A model generated the notes under the pieces. It saw only the letters and a list, made by a program, of their open reading frames with translations, made no database searches and was not told the DNA's origin. Source: Verrucomicrobiota bacterium (GTDB lineage Bacteria > Verrucomicrobiota > Verrucomicrobiia > Opitutales > Opitutaceae). Taken from it: a stretch of DNA of 7,770 nucleotides. The DNA lies in contig JAEZSJ010000422.1 of the NCBI GenBank assembly GCA_023443985.1, forward strand, positions 1-7,770. Reading direction: 5' to 3'. The position numbers and the translations under genes were made by a program. The first letter of the stretch is position 1. The number at the start of each line of letters is the position of its first letter. Positions 6,459 to 7,770 of the stretch are shown piece by piece.

Positions 6459-7428
6459 CACCGACCGTCTTGGCTCTTGCGGACCGAGGCCACCAGCCGA
6501 GTTTCTGCAACTCTGCCCGCGGTTGGTCGGCGTAGCAGCTGCCGAACGAGACGAGCAGTGTCTCCCGGGCCGTCGCGATCGTGCCGGCGCTCAGGGTGTG
6601 CTCTTTCCACACGATGTTCCGCGCGTCGAAGGTGAAGGCGGCGGGATCGGTCTCCTCGAGCACCGCCTCGACGACACCCGCCTCGACCCGTGCCGACGCG
6701 GCGAACGCGGCCGCCACAAGCAGGTTGATGAAGCCGTGCAGCGGGTTCGCGTCTGTGCCGCGCAAGGGCCGGTGCAGTCCTCCGGTGCATTTCATCGGCA
6801 GGCGGAGCGCGGCCGCGGCGACCAAGGCGGACGCGACCAAGGCCGGCGCCGGCACCGCGGCGGTGTCGCTGCCGCCGGTGCGGAGTTTGTAGCCGAGAGT
6901 AGGGGCGTCGTCGGCCCCGCTTCGCACCGTGGCATCGGCGAGCAGCTCGAGCTGGCTGGCGAGCTGCGGCCCGGGGGCCAGTTCGACAAACACCTGCCGG
7001 ACTTCGGGCGCGCGCCGCGAGAGCAGGGCTTCGACCGCGGCGAGCAGTTTCCGGAGCGCCGGCTGCTGCAACGCATCGTTGGGCGGCCGCACCTCGACCA
7101 CGTCGATCTCGACCGCGCCCCGCTGCAGTTCCGCGATGCGGCGGATGATCGCCAGATCGGTTTCGAGATTGGCAAGAAACTCGCCGGCGCTCTTTCCTCC
7201 ACGGGGCAGCACGGCGATGTTCAGGGGCGACTCGTCGCCCGTCAGCGAGGCCGCCAACTCTTCGAGGCGCAGCACCGGGCAGACGAAGCGCGACAGCATC
7301 CCGGCCGAGTTGGCGGCGCGCTCCTCCGCGAACTGCTGGAGTGCGGCCCGTACGGGCAGTGCGGCCGGTGGGAACAACCCGGCGTAATCGAGGCTTTGGT
7401 GGATGAGAGTGGCGATCGTGCTGGGCAT
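6448..7428 (-). CDS. Conserved protein of unknown function with DYAGLFPPA motif
   Basis: I do not know a function for this protein. The ATG at 7428 gives 326 residues starting MPSTIATLIHQSLDYAGLFP; the frame is open further upstream, but those residues are Arg/Gly/Pro-rich and unlike a protein core. Features that look conserved are DYAGLFPPA at 14-22, RFVCPVLRLEEL at 47-58, VEVRPPND at 111-118, KLRTGG at 181-186, TGGLHRPLR at 215-223 and HGFINLLVAAA at 231-241. From memory, proteins with this set of motifs occur in several bacterial phyla and are annotated as hypothetical. The alternation of short hydrophobic strands and Ala/Leu-rich helices suggests a soluble alpha/beta fold, perhaps a barrel, with the KLRTGG and TGGLHRPLR loops as a possible active site; this is inference. 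There is no signal peptide or clear membrane segment. It converges on clpX and is transcribed away from the tRNA gene. Codon use resembles its neighbours. Confidence 0.85.
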   Translation of the reverse strand: MPSTIATLIHQSLDYAGLFPPAALPVRAALQQFAEERAANSAGMLSRFVCPVLRLEELAASLTGDESPLNIAVLPRGGKSAGEFLANLETDLAIIRRIAELQRGAVEIDVVEVRPPNDALQQPALRKLLAAVEALLSRRAPEVRQVFVELAPGPQLASQLELLADATVRSGADDAPTLGYKLRTGGSDTAAVPAPALVASALVAAAALRLPMKCTGGLHRPLRGTDANPLHGFINLLVAAAFAASARVEAGVVEAVLEETDPAAFTFDARNIVWKEHTLSAGTIATARETLLVSFGSCYADQPRAELQKLGWWPRSARAKTVGALR

Positions 7429-7564
7429 GAGCGGACGCGGTAGCGGCGGCAGCAAACGTGCAGTAAAGGGCAGTGACACGTCGCGCCGCAAGCCGACTCT
7501 GCGCCAGATTTTGCTCGGGCAAGGAGAGCGCGCGCCGTATGTGGAGAATTTGCGAAAAAGCCCA

Positions 7565-7593
7565 TTGACAGTGCCGCCCCCGCGACCCACGTT
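7565..7593 (+). promoter_or_regulatory. Candidate promoter of the initiator tRNA gene
   Basis: TTGACA at 7565-7570 is a perfect -35 consensus. A 17-nt spacer leads to CACGTT at 7588-7593, a weak -10 match (A2 and T6 only). An A/T-richer patch at 7548-7560 lies just upstream, as an UP element would. Transcription would start near 7600, shortly before the tRNA at 7613. Apart from this, the 184-nt stretch 7429-7612 shows no gene, and I could not place a convincing promoter for the minus-strand gene in it. Confidence 0.45.
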
Positions 7594-7612
7594 CCCGCCC
7601 CTCATCACCTAT

Positions 7613-7689
<77 letters not shown>

Positions 7690-7696
7690 ATTTCAT

Positions 7697-7736
7697 GGCC
7701 GGCCTTTCCTGATACGGAGAGGCCGGTCTTTGTTTT
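7697..7736 (+). terminator. Intrinsic terminator of the tRNA gene
   Basis: GGCCGGCCTTTCC (7697-7709) pairs with GGAGAGGCCGGTC (7716-7728) over 13 bp with two G-U pairs, around the loop TGATAC. TTTGTTTT follows at 7729-7736. This is a textbook Rho-independent terminator 7 nt after the tRNA, and the only one in the window with a clear T-run. Confidence 0.92.
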
Positions 7737-7741
7737 CCCGG

Positions 7742-7764
7742 CCGCCGAAGGCGGGGCTTCCGGC
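7742..7764. other. GC-rich hairpin near the right edge
   Basis: GCCGAAG (7744-7750) can pair with CTTCCGGC (7757-7764) with a single bulged base, and an overlapping alternative is CCGCC-GAA-GGCGG (7742-7754). It could be the end of a terminator for a gene reaching in from the right on the minus strand, but the window ends too soon to say. Nothing else is visible in 7737-7770. Confidence 0.2.
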
Positions 7765-7770
7765 GCAGGG

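Noticed and set aside
5019..6461. 480-codon open frame on the minus strand opposite clpX
   Set aside because: It is a shadow of clpX; its translation is low-complexity and Asp/Leu/Gly-rich, without recognisable domains.
6289..7443. 384-codon open frame on the + strand opposite the gene of unknown function
   Set aside because: The translation is Arg/Gly-rich without motifs, whereas the minus strand has a coherent protein with conserved-looking blocks. It also overlaps the end of clpX.
6059..7522. 487-codon minus-strand frame overlapping both clpX and the unknown gene
   Set aside because: The translation is Arg/Ala-rich shadow sequence in another frame of the same strand; it has no recognisable start or domain.

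Overview
The window is GC-rich bacterial chromosomal DNA, apparently ordinary core genome. The likely source is a member of the Verrucomicrobiota, perhaps near Opitutus. That guess rests on high GC, on the starts lacking Shine-Dalgarno sequences, and on a family impression of the proteins; no marker such as 16S rRNA is present to settle it. I see no insertion sequence, phage gene, CRISPR array or other sign of recent transfer.

Layout, left to right. (1) Phosphate uptake block, + strand: the last 66 codons of pstA (1-201), pstB (219-1043), then a 164-nt spacer with unusual folding potential, then phoU (1208-1891) and a GC hairpin. (2) A secreted FKBP-type peptidyl-prolyl isomerase (2027-2818), followed by three hairpins in a row, the last a 12-bp perfect stem that probably ends transcription. 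(3) Cytoplasmic protein quality-control block, + strand: a promoter-like region, then tig (trigger factor, GTG start at 3060), clpP (GTG start at 4418) and clpX (5079-6389) with gaps of 41 and 46 nt, probably one operon. (4) A convergent minus-strand gene (6448-7428) for a conserved protein of unknown function with an N-terminal DYAGLFPPA motif; a bulged hairpin that includes its stop codon separates it from clpX. (5) An initiator tRNA-Met gene (7613-7689) with an upstream TTGACA box and a textbook intrinsic terminator.

How the genes work together. PstA and PstB are the permease and ATPase of the high-affinity phosphate importer. PhoU couples that transporter to phosphate signalling. Trigger factor binds nascent chains at the ribosome, and ClpX unfolds proteins and feeds them to the ClpP chamber; tig-clpP-clpX is a widespread bacterial gene order. 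The FKBP protein probably does a related folding job outside the cytoplasm. The initiator tRNA is a separate transcription unit.

Points most worth a second look: the pstB-phoU spacer, which can form a G-quadruplex or either of two competing stems; the initiator tRNA, which has a U1-A72 pair, C73 and A29-U41 where the classical form has C1xA72, A73 and G29-C41; the uncharacterised 326-residue protein; and the absence of Shine-Dalgarno sequences before every gene start.
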